DNA of 64,000 nucleotides. It comes from Spirochaetota bacterium. Lineage in GTDB: Bacteria > Spirochaetota > UBA4802 > UBA5550. The position numbers and the translations under genes are program-made. This document shows, in pieces, positions 7,367 to 15,859 of this stretch; positions within the stretch are counted from its first letter, which is position 1; each line of letters starts with the position of its first letter. The notes beneath the pieces were generated by a model. It ran no database searches, was not told the origin of the DNA, and worked only from the letters and a program-made list of their open reading frames with translations. The stretch is taken from contig JAGNKX010000007.1 of the NCBI GenBank assembly GCA_017999915.1, positions 208,961 through 272,960 of the forward strand, in the 5' to 3' direction.

Positions 7367-8380
7367 ATGAAAAAGTACAATGTTGTCATACTCGGCGCAA
7401 CCGGCGCAGTGGGTGTTGAATTCAGGAAGATACTGCTCGAGCGGAAATTCCCTATAGATAAAATAAAGTTCCTGGGCCTGACAACGGTGGGTAAGGAATA
7501 CGACTTCGGCGGCAGGAAAGTCATCTCGGAGGCCGTTGTGGAAGGATGCTTCAAGGGATATGATATAGGCCTGTTCTCCGCCGGCGGAGATATCAGCAAG
7601 AAGGTGGCGAAGCGGGCGGTTGAAGAAGGCTGCATCGTGGTCGATAACAGCTCCGCGTGGCGGATGGATCCCGGCGTTCCCCTGGTCGTGCCTGAAGTGA
7701 ATCCCCATGATGTCGATTGGCATAAGGGCATCATCGCCAACCCGAACTGCTCCACCATCCAGATGGTGGTTGCCCTCAAGCCGATTCACGACGCGGCCAG
7801 GATCAAGCGTATCGTGGTAAGCACCTACCAGGCCGTGTCCGGGACCGGTCTCAAGGCGATCGACGAGTGCCTGATCCAGACCAGGGACATCGTCGCCGGG
7901 AAAGAGATCTCCCAGCGGAAAGTCTACCCGCACCAGATCGCCTTCAATGTCCTTCCCCAGATAGACGTGTTCCTGGAGAACGGCTACACCAAGGAAGAGA
8001 TGAAGATGGTCAACGAGACCAAGAAGATCATGGGAGACGATTCCATAAATGTCACGGCGACTACGGTCAGGGTCCCGGTCCTGTTCGGTCACTCCGAATC
8101 CGTTAACATCGAAACCGAGAAGAAGATCACGCCTCACGATGTGCGGGAGCTGCTGCGGAAGGCACCGGGGATCACGATAGTGGACAACCCCACTAAAAGC
8201 GATTACCCGCTGGCAATCAACGCCGCCGGCAAAGACGACGTGTTTGTCGGGCGCATTCGCGAGGATGAGTCGATCGCCAACGGTATAAACATGTGGGTCG
8301 TTTCCGATAATATCCGCAAGGGCGCGGCCCTCAACGCGATCCAGATCGCAGAATTGCTGATCCAGAAGGGGAAGCTGTAA
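7367..8380 (+). CDS. asd: Aspartate-semialdehyde dehydrogenase
   Basis: The enzyme reduces aspartyl phosphate to aspartate semialdehyde with NADPH, the branch point to lysine/diaminopimelate, threonine and methionine. The 337-residue protein has the N-terminal nucleotide loop GATGAVG (about residues 9-15), the catalytic cysteine Cys128 in NPNCSTIQM, the QAVSGTG motif, and the active-site histidine in RVPVLFGHSE. The start at 7367 has CGGAGGT seven bases upstream; an upstream in-frame ATG at 7319 lacks support. It is followed directly by a strong terminator, so it is probably a single-gene unit. A TTGACA at 7265-7270 could be part of its promoter, but no good -10 box follows. Confidence 0.95.
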   Translation: MKKYNVVILGATGAVGVEFRKILLERKFPIDKIKFLGLTTVGKEYDFGGRKVISEAVVEGCFKGYDIGLFSAGGDISKKVAKRAVEEGCIVVDNSSAWRMDPGVPLVVPEVNPHDVDWHKGIIANPNCSTIQMVVALKPIHDAARIKRIVVSTYQAVSGTGLKAIDECLIQTRDIVAGKEISQRKVYPHQIAFNVLPQIDVFLENGYTKEEMKMVNETKKIMGDDSINVTATTVRVPVLFGHSESVNIETEKKITPHDVRELLRKAPGITIVDNPTKSDYPLAINAAGKDDVFVGRIREDESIANGINMWVVSDNIRKGAALNAIQIAELLIQKGKL

Positions 8381-8411
8381 AGAATAGGAATCCAAAACTT
8401 CGAATGAAACG

Positions 8412-8451
8412 AAACGCCTTCCCGGGGAATACCCCGGAAAGGCGTTTTTTA
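8412..8451 (+). terminator. Rho-independent terminator after asd
   Basis: A 16-base stem with one mismatch (AAACGCCTTCCCGGGG against CCCCGGAAAGGCGTTT) has a 4-base loop and a T6 run. Confidence 0.9.
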
Positions 8452-8534
8452 TTGCACAGTATCATGCAAAAAAGCTTCATTTAATGCCTTTATCAGAATA
8501 AAGTCGGTAAAGACGGCTATTTTTAATCAAAATA

Positions 8535-8563
8535 TTGATTCTAATTCTCAATTTTTATTACAT
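8535..8563 (+). promoter_or_regulatory. Candidate promoter of the FapA-like gene
   Basis: TTGATT (8535-8540) and TTACAT (8558-8563) are 17 bases apart. It lies 47 bases before the preferred start codon, which argues against reading the protein upstream of 8610. Confidence 0.4.
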
Positions 8564-8609
8564 TTGTTACGAAAATAGTAATAATAGAGAGGGTAAGGTA
8601 TCTTTATTC

Positions 8610-10334
8610 ATGAAAAAAATTTTATTCTATTTTGACCCGACAGTCAAGAAGGTATTAAGCGAAGTTGAATCCGAGGGCGGTGAGAAAAAAGGGGTCCTTT
8701 CATCGCCGCATAATTTCGTCTTCACTTCCGAGATCGTCGCCAGGATTATCAATATAGATAATGACGACCAGATCCCGACCCGACTCGATCCGGGGTATAA
8801 TTACTATACTACCCAGGATTATTCCTCCATTAAAGCGGATTCCGGCATTTATTTTGATGAAGCTGCCGGCGCCTACAAGGCTTCCGAGTACGGCTTCGTG
8901 GTGCTGGATGGAGGGAAATTACGGTTGATTTCCCCCCTTGTCATCAGCAAGGACAAGCTCAGGGCGTTTTTTTATGTGTATCCGACGAAATTCGGCAGGG
9001 TGCCTTCATATGCAGACATTGAAGAAATCATGCACCAGTACCGGATCCTTGCCCGCATCGATCAGAACAGGATACTGGAGCAGCTTCAGTCGATTGATGT
9101 CAACAAACCACAATTGACAAAGATACTCATTGCCCAGGGGAAAGAACCGGTCAACGGCCATGAGGAGTATTATCTGCCCATCATTCATTTACAGAAAAAG
9201 GCCGGCGAATTGAAATCGGACGGAAGCATCGATTTCAAGGAGGTCGGATTCATCGTTGAAGTCAAGAAGGGACAGGACGTGCTCCGCCGGATACCGAAGG
9301 CAAAGGCTGTCGACGGTTACAATGTATTCGGCGACAAGGCCCTGGGCGAAAGCGAGAAAAAGGACGGTTACAACAAGGGGGCCAATCTCGAGCCGGGGAA
9401 AGGCGATGAGAATATCTTCGTTTCGTCCATAGACGGGTGCGTCGATGTGGACGGCAGAACGATATCGGTGCTGCCCATTGTTCATATCAACGGCGACATC
9501 AATTACGAGACGGGAAACATAGATTTCGACGGGTCGGTCCACATCGGGGGATCGGTGCTGCCGGGCTTTTCGGTGAAGGCCCGCGGGGACGTCATCATAG
9601 AAAAGAACGTCGATGACGCCCTGATCGAAGCGCATGGCGATATTACGGTCAAGATGGGCGTCGTGGGCAAGGAGCACGTAAAGCTTGTCGCCAATGGCAA
9701 GGTGTCGGCCAAGTATCTGTTGAACGCCAAGGTTGAGGCGGTCGGCGACATCATCGTCGATGATTCGATCATCAATTGTGACGTGTTTTCCAATTCGAAG
9801 ATCACCGTCGTCGCGAAACAGGGGAAGATTATTGGGGGAAAGACCACGGCGTTGTACGAGATCATGGTGAACGTGTCCGGCTCGCCCAATGAAACGGAAA
9901 CCCACCTGAGGGTCGGAAGGAACCTTTTCATTGAAAAAGAGCTGGCGGACATACACAAGGAAATAACCAAGTGGCGCGAGGCCGTCAATGAGTCGATCAG
10001 GGAGATAAAGGGAAGCTTCGGAGAAACGGTATTTGAGAATCCCAAGGAGTTCATAGCCAAGCTTCCGGCGGTTAAGCAGAAGAAATGCCTGATTCTCCTC
10101 AAGGAGTTGAGCAATAACAACAAGGAATTAAAAAGCCTGATCGAACAGAGCAAGGAAGTCCAGGATAAGCTGAAACTGGATCGCGAGCCGTACATCATTA
10201 TTAAAAACAAGGCCTATCCGAACACGATCATAAGCGTAAAAAAGAGCATCAAGCGGATCGATAGTCCCATCGATAACGTAAAATACTATGAGGATCCCGA
10301 AGAGAAGATAATCCGCTTCAGCCCTGCTTTGTAA
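8610..10334 (+). CDS. FapA-family (DUF342) protein
   Basis: The 574-residue protein belongs to the DUF342/FapA family. Members have a right-handed beta-helix of short repeats rich in Gly, Asp and Val, visible at about residues 290-430 (GDINYETGNIDFDGSVHIGG, VIIEKNVDDALIEAHGDITV and similar). The N-terminal ~200 residues form the variable domain. A charged helical region, probably coiled coil, covers about residues 440-530. Named for a flagellar assembly link in Vibrio; in other bacteria its role is unclear, perhaps polymer binding or cell-envelope assembly. No flagellar genes are adjacent. The ATG at 8610 is preferred: the upstream extension overlaps the likely promoter. Confidence 0.85.
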   Translation: MKKILFYFDPTVKKVLSEVESEGGEKKGVLSSPHNFVFTSEIVARIINIDNDDQIPTRLDPGYNYYTTQDYSSIKADSGIYFDEAAGAYKASEYGFVVLDGGKLRLISPLVISKDKLRAFFYVYPTKFGRVPSYADIEEIMHQYRILARIDQNRILEQLQSIDVNKPQLTKILIAQGKEPVNGHEEYYLPIIHLQKKAGELKSDGSIDFKEVGFIVEVKKGQDVLRRIPKAKAVDGYNVFGDKALGESEKKDGYNKGANLEPGKGDENIFVSSIDGCVDVDGRTISVLPIVHINGDINYETGNIDFDGSVHIGGSVLPGFSVKARGDVIIEKNVDDALIEAHGDITVKMGVVGKEHVKLVANGKVSAKYLLNAKVEAVGDIIVDDSIINCDVFSNSKITVVAKQGKIIGGKTTALYEIMVNVSGSPNETETHLRVGRNLFIEKELADIHKEITKWREAVNESIREIKGSFGETVFENPKEFIAKLPAVKQKKCLILLKELSNNNKELKSLIEQSKEVQDKLKLDREPYIIIKNKAYPNTIISVKKSIKRIDSPIDNVKYYEDPEEKIIRFSPAL

Positions 10335-10431
10335 TACCCTATTGCGGCAACATTTGCCCGCGGCGGCAGAATTTAATTTGACAAAAGTCTTCATTCATTT
10401 TTAATGACTTAAATTTTATGGGAGGTAATCC

Positions 10432-10635
10432 ATGAATACGGGAATGCAGCTGGCCATTATACCCAATGTCGGTCCCTGGGAACTCGCTTTAATTCTCCTG
10501 ATCGTCCTGATCATATTCGGCGCCAATAAACTGCCCAAAATCGCGAAAGACCTCGGCAGCGGTATCCGGGAGTTCAAAAAATCGATATCCGGTGAAGCGG
10601 AAAAAAAAGACGACGATACGAAGGAATCCAAGTAG
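10432..10635 (+). CDS. tatA: Sec-independent protein translocase subunit TatA/E
   Basis: The 67-residue protein has the TatA plan: short periplasmic N-terminus, one membrane helix (WELALILLIVLIIFG, about residues 17-31), the conserved FGANKLP hinge, an amphipathic helix (IAKDLGSGIREFKKSIS) and a charged tail. TatA forms the pore for folded, twin-arginine-tagged proteins. Shine-Dalgarno GGGAGG stands about 7 bases before the ATG. tatC and tatB are not in the window. Confidence 0.93.
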   Translation: MNTGMQLAIIPNVGPWELALILLIVLIIFGANKLPKIAKDLGSGIREFKKSISGEAEKKDDDTKESK

Positions 10636-10765
10636 AATAAGCCCTTCTCGCCACATGATTCGGCGGGATCTGACGATCGAGCATCGATCAAATCCGATCA
10701 TGGCGCTGATCATTTAAGATTTGACAAAACGATTGACGTACCGACAGAATCGATAATTAACTGAC

Positions 10766-10797
10766 ATGGCGGTTGTATTATACCGCCATTTGTTTTT
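10766..10797 (+). terminator. Rho-independent terminator after tatA
   Basis: ATGGCGGT and ACCGCCAT form a perfect 8-bp stem with an 8-base loop, followed by TTGTTTTT. It ends right at an in-frame ATG (10798) of the next gene, which is one reason to place that gene's start later. Confidence 0.8.
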
Positions 10798-10821
10798 ATG
10801 ACGACAGGCGGTGCCCAATCC

Positions 10822-11700
10822 ATGATTTTAATCCTCAATCCTACCCATAACCGCCATTCCCCGGGACCATCCATACACGCAGTTCTGCAGGAATTGTCAT
10901 CGTCGTTCATGGTCTCCATGAGCGACGGGGATTTCGCCAGCCGCGATTCACTTCTCGGTCTCCTTCGGGAGTACCGGCCGAAAATAGCGATCAATTGCAT
11001 CGAATACGACGATTGTGACGCGGCGGAATATGAGCGGGAACGTGCCTATGCCATAAACGGCTTCTCTCTGAAAAACCTGTCGGACCTGTGCCGGGAACAG
11101 GATGTCATGCTGATTCACCTGAGCACATCCCTTGTCTTTAACGGGTCCGGTCCAACTCCCTGCGGGGAGGACGATGATCCCTGCCCGGATACGGTGTACG
11201 GCGATTCTAAGCTCCTGGGCGAGCGGTTTATAGCGCAATCCGGTTGCCGTCACCTGATCATACGCGTCACGGACATGTTCGGAGAGCATATCCCCTTTTT
11301 CAGCGGGCGGCTGGCAGCCATGGACGGCGATAGCTCTCTCCGGGTGATCCGGGGGCAGGTTGTCGCGCCAGCCTATTCCGCCGACCTGGCCAGGGCGGTA
11401 CTGGAGCTGGCAGGCAGGGGGTGCGAAGGGCTGTACCATTTTTCACAGGGAAGTCCCGTTGCTACCGCGGACTTCATGGCACGGGCGGCGGAGCTTTTTT
11501 TACGGCATGGCGTCACGGATAAAAAATATGCTGTTGAGGCTATCGAAAAAGAGGATTTTCTTGCGCCCTGCGATCGGCCCGACTATAATGTCCTCGATGC
11601 CGGTAAACTGGCCCGGGCCGCCGGGGGCCATATCCGGTCATGGGATGGGGCGCTGGAAGAGTATGTCGCGAAGAACGTGACCTCGATTGTTCTATCATGA
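10822..11700 (+). CDS. RmlD-like sugar-nucleotide reductase (extended SDR), divergent N-terminus
   Basis: The 292-residue protein resembles dTDP-4-dehydrorhamnose reductases and other extended SDRs. KIAINCIEYDDCDAAE matches the family's NCAAYTxVDxAE region, LIHLSTSLVFNG matches the STDYVFDG strand, and VYGDSKLLGE carries the YxxxK catalytic pair. RVTDMFGEH and the C-terminal GLYHFSQGSPVATADFM also fit. The usual GxxGxxG loop after strand 1 is absent (LILNPTHNRHSPG instead), so cofactor binding is doubtful. Start set at 10822 because 10798 abuts the tatA terminator. The AsnC-type gene follows after 15 bases, probably in one transcript. Could be a reductase with relaxed cofactor binding or a non-catalytic relative. 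Confidence 0.7.
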   Translation: MILILNPTHNRHSPGPSIHAVLQELSSSFMVSMSDGDFASRDSLLGLLREYRPKIAINCIEYDDCDAAEYERERAYAINGFSLKNLSDLCREQDVMLIHLSTSLVFNGSGPTPCGEDDDPCPDTVYGDSKLLGERFIAQSGCRHLIIRVTDMFGEHIPFFSGRLAAMDGDSSLRVIRGQVVAPAYSADLARAVLELAGRGCEGLYHFSQGSPVATADFMARAAELFLRHGVTDKKYAVEAIEKEDFLAPCDRPDYNVLDAGKLARAAGGHIRSWDGALEEYVAKNVTSIVLS

Positions 11701-11715
11701 AAAGGAGTCATACCG

Positions 11716-12219
11716 ATGAAACCATACAAGACAGATGAAATCGGCGAAGAGATTCTCGAAATACTGTACAAGGATGCGAAAGCCGAGATCGCGGATATCG
11801 CCAAACAGGTGAATATCCCAGAAGAGAGCGTGAAAAAATATATAAAGAAATTCGAAAGCGATAAAATTATCCTCGGGTACCATACCGATATCAACTGGCA
11901 GCGGATCCGCCTCCACGATGTCAAGGCCCTTATCGAGGTTAAGGTGATCCCGGAGCGGAAAGTCGGGTTCGATTCCGTGGCTGAGGCAATTTACCGCTAT
12001 CCGGAAGTTACCTCGGTCTATCTGCTCTCGGGAGGGTACGATCTCCTCGTGCAGGTGGAGGGAGACAATCTGCGGGAGGTGGCGCTTTTCGTTTCGGAGA
12101 AGCTGGCGACGATAAATGGAGTCCAATCCACAGTGTCCCACTTTTTACTGAAAAAATACAAGGAAGACGGCGTCATCCTTGTTGACCAGGGCGATTCCAA
12201 GCGCCTTCCGGTCTCGTAG
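11716..12219 (+). CDS. Lrp/AsnC-family transcriptional regulator
   Basis: The 167-residue protein has an N-terminal helix-turn-helix (about residues 8-55: ILEILYKDAKAEIADIAKQV, then EESVKKYIKKFESDKIILGY) and a C-terminal RAM/AsnC_trans_reg domain (VKALIEVKV, TSVYLLSGGYDLLVQVEG, VQSTVSHFLLKKYKED). Such proteins sense amino acids as octamers. In many genomes a close relative precedes an aminotransferase; none is seen here. A strong Shine-Dalgarno (AAAGGAG) overlaps the end of the upstream gene's stop region, suggesting translation from the same mRNA. Confidence 0.9.
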   Translation: MKPYKTDEIGEEILEILYKDAKAEIADIAKQVNIPEESVKKYIKKFESDKIILGYHTDINWQRIRLHDVKALIEVKVIPERKVGFDSVAEAIYRYPEVTSVYLLSGGYDLLVQVEGDNLREVALFVSEKLATINGVQSTVSHFLLKKYKEDGVILVDQGDSKRLPVS

Positions 12220-12282
12220 GGGGACGGGACGGCGCGGCTGTTCACGCGCGGGAACCCGCATTCTTTCATCTGAAGCAGGAAC

Positions 12283-12981
12283 ATGAATAACATTCGAACC
12301 GTTTATAAACGGCTCCTCGCGTTCCATGGCCCCCAGGGATGGTGGCCCATCGTCAATGAATCGACCCTCCGGAGCGAGTACCACCTCGGCGCCCCCCGCG
12401 ATGGGAGCGACTTTTTCGAGATATCCATAGGCGCGATTCTCACGCAGAACATAGCCTGGAAAAACGTTGATACCGCCCTGGCGGCATTGAAAAGCCGAGG
12501 CATGCTGGACCCGCAATCTCTGCGAAATCTGAAACTTATAACCCTTGCTAAGATCATCAGGCCTACGGGTTATTACAACCAGAAGGCGAAAAAGATCAGG
12601 AACTTTCTGGACTTCTACAAACGATATGATTATGATCACCGGGCCCTGGGCCGTTGTAACATCCATGACCTGAGAAAAGGGCTGCTTTCCGTCAACGGCA
12701 TCGGGCCTGAAACGGCGGACTCGATCCTCCTGTATGCCCTGAACATGAAAATCTTCGTCGTCGACGCCTATACCAGGCGGATATTCACCCGCCTCGGAGT
12801 CTTGACCGGCAAGGAAACCTACCACGAGATCCAGGACCTGTTTCACCGGGAATTCAAGGGGAGTGTCCCTGAATATAACGAATACCATGCCCTTATCGTG
12901 GCCCACGGAAAGAATTACTGCAAAAAGAAGCCCCTCTGCGACTTATGCTGTATTGCTTCATTGTGTGAGAAGAAGTATTAA
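12283..12981 (+). CDS. Endonuclease III-family DNA glycosylase (HhH-GPD, MagIII/MpgII-like)
   Basis: The 232-residue protein has the HhH-GPD fold: AILTQNIAWKNV near residue 52, the helix-hairpin-helix LLSVNGIGPETADSILLYAL (about 139-158), and the catalytic Asp in FVVDAYTRRIF. The Lys used by bifunctional EndoIII in the hairpin is Glu here, which fits the monofunctional alkyl-base glycosylases (3-methyladenine type). A C-terminal [4Fe-4S] motif is C-x5-C-x2-C-x5-C (YCKKKPLCDLCCIASLC); the usual first spacing is six. Shine-Dalgarno AGGA is close to the ATG. Substrate not certain. Confidence 0.85.
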   Translation: MNNIRTVYKRLLAFHGPQGWWPIVNESTLRSEYHLGAPRDGSDFFEISIGAILTQNIAWKNVDTALAALKSRGMLDPQSLRNLKLITLAKIIRPTGYYNQKAKKIRNFLDFYKRYDYDHRALGRCNIHDLRKGLLSVNGIGPETADSILLYALNMKIFVVDAYTRRIFTRLGVLTGKETYHEIQDLFHREFKGSVPEYNEYHALIVAHGKNYCKKKPLCDLCCIASLCEKKY

Positions 12982-13009
12982 ATTTTACCCCAGTCCCATG
13001 AAAGGAGGC

Positions 13010-13149
13010 CGCAGTATATTTTTGGGGGTATGGAGCCATGCCGGCGAGTAGGTGACAAGGACGTCGCCGATTCCGCCGAGTCAACAGGATGTTATACGAG
13101 GCGGACGAGCGGGATGGCTCCGTACCCCCCACCCATTTACTACTGTGAT
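13010..13149. mobile_element. MITE-like structured repeat, copy 1
   Basis: An imperfect inverted repeat bounds the element: GGGGGTATGGAGCCAT at 13024-13039 pairs with ATGGCTCCGTACCCCC at 13114-13129, and similarity extends outward (GCAGTATATTTTT on the left, AAATGGGT on the right when reversed). The interior shares GTCGCCGATT-CCGAGTCAACA and ATACGAGGCGGACGAGCGGG with the larger copy at 59338-59595. No transposase is encoded; mobility is inferred from the structure. Confidence 0.7.
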
Positions 13150-13184
13150 CCAGAAGGGGCATGTTTTACCATCCATTAAAGTTC

Positions 13185-13213
13185 TTGACGTTCACCGTGA
13201 AATCATGTACAAT
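13185..13213 (+). promoter_or_regulatory. Strong sigma70-type promoter of pgi
   Basis: TTGACG (13185-13190) and TACAAT (13208-13213) are 17 bases apart, and the start codon is 21 bases after the -10 box. It lies just outside the MITE-like element. Confidence 0.75.
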
Positions 13214-13233
13214 TCAAATGTTGAGAGAATCCG

Positions 13234-14871
13234 ATGAACAGAAAAAAATTGACTGACATGAATGAATGGAAGGCCCTGGAGAGCCATTATAAGGAGATCA
13301 GGGAAATCTCCCTGAAATCGCTCTTCGACTCGGATGCCGGGAGGGCGGAAAAATTCACCATCATCGAAGATGATATCCTCTTTGATTACTCGAAACATCG
13401 CATTACCGGAAAGACTATTAACCTGCTTTTAGCCCTCGCCGAAGCCTGCGATCTGAAGGGTGAGATCGAGCGGATGTTCCGTGGCGAAGCAATTAATGCC
13501 ACTGAGGACCGCGCCGTGCTCCATACGGCCCTGCGGAACCTGTCCGGAGCCCCCGTCATGGTCGACGGAAAGGACGTCATGCCTGGGATCAGGGCGGTAC
13601 TGGATAAAATGAAGGATTTTTCAGAACGTGTCCGTGACGGCAGGTGGAAGGGCTTTACCGGCAAGCCGATGAGGAACATCGTCAATATCGGCATCGGAGG
13701 CTCCGACCTGGGGCCCTCCATGGCTACCGAGGCGTTGAGGTTTTATTCTCAGCGGGACCTCCGGTCGTATTTCGTATCAAATATTGACGGTACCCACATC
13801 ATGGAGACCCTCCGCGCCTGTGACCCGGCCGAAACGCTCTTCATAGTCGCGTCCAAGACCTTCACCACCCAGGAGACCATGACCAACGCCGAAACCGCCA
13901 GGAAATGGATCGTGGAGCGATTATCATCCGAAAAGGCGATCCCCCGTCATTTCGTGGCGCTGTCGACCAACGCAGCTGCCGTGTCCGACTTCGGCATCGA
14001 CGCAGAGAACATGTTCGAGTTCTGGGACTGGGTCGGGGGGCGTTATTCCCTGGCCTCGGCGATCGGCCTTTCCCTGATGATCGCCATCGGCCCAGAACAC
14101 TTCATGTCGCTCCTGGGGGGCTTCCATACCGTGGATAATCATTTCAGGAGCGCGCCCTTCGAGCGGAACATCCCGGTCATCATGGCCCTGCTGGGAATAT
14201 GGTACGGCAACTTCTTCGGAGCGGAGACCCTCGCGGTTTTGCCCTATGATCAGTACCTTCACAGGTTTCCCGCGTATCTTCAGCAGGCTGACATGGAATC
14301 GAACGGGAAGAGCGTCGACCGCGAGGGGAGAAGGGTGGATTACATGACCGGCCCGGTCATATGGGGAGAACCGGGCACCAACGGCCAGCACGCTTTTTAC
14401 CAGCTGATCCACCAGGGAACCAGGCTTGCGCCGGCCGACTTCATAGGTTTCGCCCGGCCGCTCCATGAAGCCGGCGACCATCACCGGAAGCTCGTGGCCA
14501 ACCTGTTCGCTCAGACCGAGGCCCTGGCCTTCGGCAAGACGGCGGGGGATCTGCGGGGAGAGGGCGTCACGGAGGCCCTTATACCGTACCGCACCTTTGA
14601 AGGAAACCGGCCGACCAGCACCATCATGGCTGAACGGCTGACCCCCTCGGCGCTCGGGAAGCTCATCGCCCTGTACGAGCACAAGATTTTCGTCCAGGGC
14701 GTCATTTGGGACATCTACTCTTTCGACCAGTGGGGCGTCGAGCTCGGCAAGGCGCTGGCGAAGAATATCCTGCCGGAGCTGGCTACGGGGTATGCGGGCG
14801 AATTGCGTCATGACGGCTCCACGAACGCTCTCATACGCTATTACAGGAACAAGCAGCCCGATGGACAGTAA
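13234..14871 (+). CDS. pgi: Glucose-6-phosphate isomerase
   Basis: The 545-residue protein interconverts glucose-6-phosphate and fructose-6-phosphate in glycolysis/gluconeogenesis. Its length and motifs fit the long bacterial/eukaryotic Pgi type: [18 protein letters not shown] (substrate loop), [13 protein letters not shown], the signature [24 protein letters not shown]-region counterpart [14 protein letters not shown] with the catalytic Glu segment ([14 protein letters not shown]), and the C-terminal [15 protein letters not shown]. Shine-Dalgarno GAGAG lies close to the ATG. The 3' end overlaps the next gene by 11 bases, so the two are co-translated. Confidence 0.96.
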   Translation: MNRKKLTDMNEWKALESHYKEIREISLKSLFDSDAGRAEKFTIIEDDILFDYSKHRITGKTINLLLALAEACDLKGEIERMFRGEAINATEDRAVLHTALRNLSGAPVMVDGKDVMPGIRAVLDKMKDFSERVRDGRWKGFTGKPMRNIVNIGIGGSDLGPSMATEALRFYSQRDLRSYFVSNIDGTHIMETLRACDPAETLFIVASKTFTTQETMTNAETARKWIVERLSSEKAIPRHFVALSTNAAAVSDFGIDAENMFEFWDWVGGRYSLASAIGLSLMIAIGPEHFMSLLGGFHTVDNHFRSAPFERNIPVIMALLGIWYGNFFGAETLAVLPYDQYLHRFPAYLQQADMESNGKSVDREGRRVDYMTGPVIWGEPGTNGQHAFYQLIHQGTRLAPADFIGFARPLHEAGDHHRKLVANLFAQTEALAFGKTAGDLRGEGVTEALIPYRTFEGNRPTSTIMAERLTPSALGKLIALYEHKIFVQGVIWDIYSFDQWGVELGKALAKNILPELATGYAGELRHDGSTNALIRYYRNKQPDGQ

Positions 14872-15799
14872 CGTACCCGGCGACATTGACGAGTTGCGGA
14901 ACCTATCCGAGGATGATCGGGAGAAGCTGCGGCAGTTCAATTTGATCAGCGCCGAGGCCAACTTGATCCGTGAAAGGGACAAGATCCTCATACGGGGACT
15001 TTTCAGGAATTTCTACAACAAGAAGCTCAATGTCGGGATCGGGTTCCAGCGCGCCTACGGGGCGGTCCTCTCGGGCGATTATTTCGACCTCATCTACCTG
15101 CCTGACGGCAACTACCTGTTCATCTTTGCCGACATGAGCGGCCACGGGCTCCCTGCCTATACCACCCTGGTGAGATTCAGGTCGGCCATAACCATGTCGA
15201 TCACCGACGCCAGGAAGATATACGAACATTCAGGGTCGGTGGACAAGGATTTCTTCGTGAAAAACGTCACCACCAAGTTCACGGACATCATGGAGGAATC
15301 CAATTCCCACGATTTTGCGTGCGTCCTCTTTACCTTCATATCCAACGAGGAAGACAAATTTCATCTCACGTTCTACAACCGGAGCATGCTTTTCCCCATC
15401 ATAGTACGGAAGTTTCAGAAGGACATAGTCGACGTCTATGACCTGAACAAGGAGGAAAAAGGGTGGATTCCCCTCAAGGGGAACCTTCTCAGCAGCGATG
15501 TGCGGCTCATCCTGGGGAATTCATACCTCGACTGCCCTTCATGCACCTTCACCCTCTACGAGGGGGATTCGATACTCTATTACAGCGACGGCATCATCGA
15601 GGCATACAACAGGGAGTTGCAGTCCGAGGAGTTCGGCGAAAATAGATTAATTGATATCCTCAAGGAAAATATCAATCTTATGCCGCAGCTCGCGGTCCAT
15701 GAGCTGTTCGCCGCTGTCTACCAGTTCATGGGACGCCCCGAGCTGCAGAAGGACGACATGACGGCGGTCCTGATCGGTTTTCCTCCGGTCCGCCAGTAA
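14861..15799 (+). CDS. SpoIIE-type PP2C serine/threonine phosphatase
   Basis: The 312-residue protein has a short N-terminal helix and a PP2C/SpoIIE domain. Metal-binding motifs are in place: [10 protein letters not shown] (first Asp), [13 protein letters not shown] (DxSGHG), [11 protein letters not shown] and the C-terminal [10 protein letters not shown]. Such phosphatases commonly dephosphorylate anti-sigma-antagonist proteins or act as effector domains. This one has no receiver or sensor domain visible. The start at 14861 overlaps the pgi stop; a longer upstream reading runs inside pgi and is rejected. Target unknown. Confidence 0.88.
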   Translation: MDSNVPGDIDELRNLSEDDREKLRQFNLISAEANLIRERDKILIRGLFRNFYNKKLNVGIGFQRAYGAVLSGDYFDLIYLPDGNYLFIFADMSGHGLPAYTTLVRFRSAITMSITDARKIYEHSGSVDKDFFVKNVTTKFTDIMEESNSHDFACVLFTFISNEEDKFHLTFYNRSMLFPIIVRKFQKDIVDVYDLNKEEKGWIPLKGNLLSSDVRLILGNSYLDCPSCTFTLYEGDSILYYSDGIIEAYNRELQSEEFGENRLIDILKENINLMPQLAVHELFAAVYQFMGRPELQKDDMTAVLIGFPPVRQ

Positions 15800-15859
15800 A
15801 AATGTTGACACTGAATTCCTTCCTCATACCGTGTGTGCAAATCGCGGAGGTGTTGCGCA

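Noticed and set aside
7301..8395. 364-codon open frame opposite asd
   Set aside because: Asd has complete motifs and a Shine-Dalgarno; the reverse frame is a GC-bias shadow.
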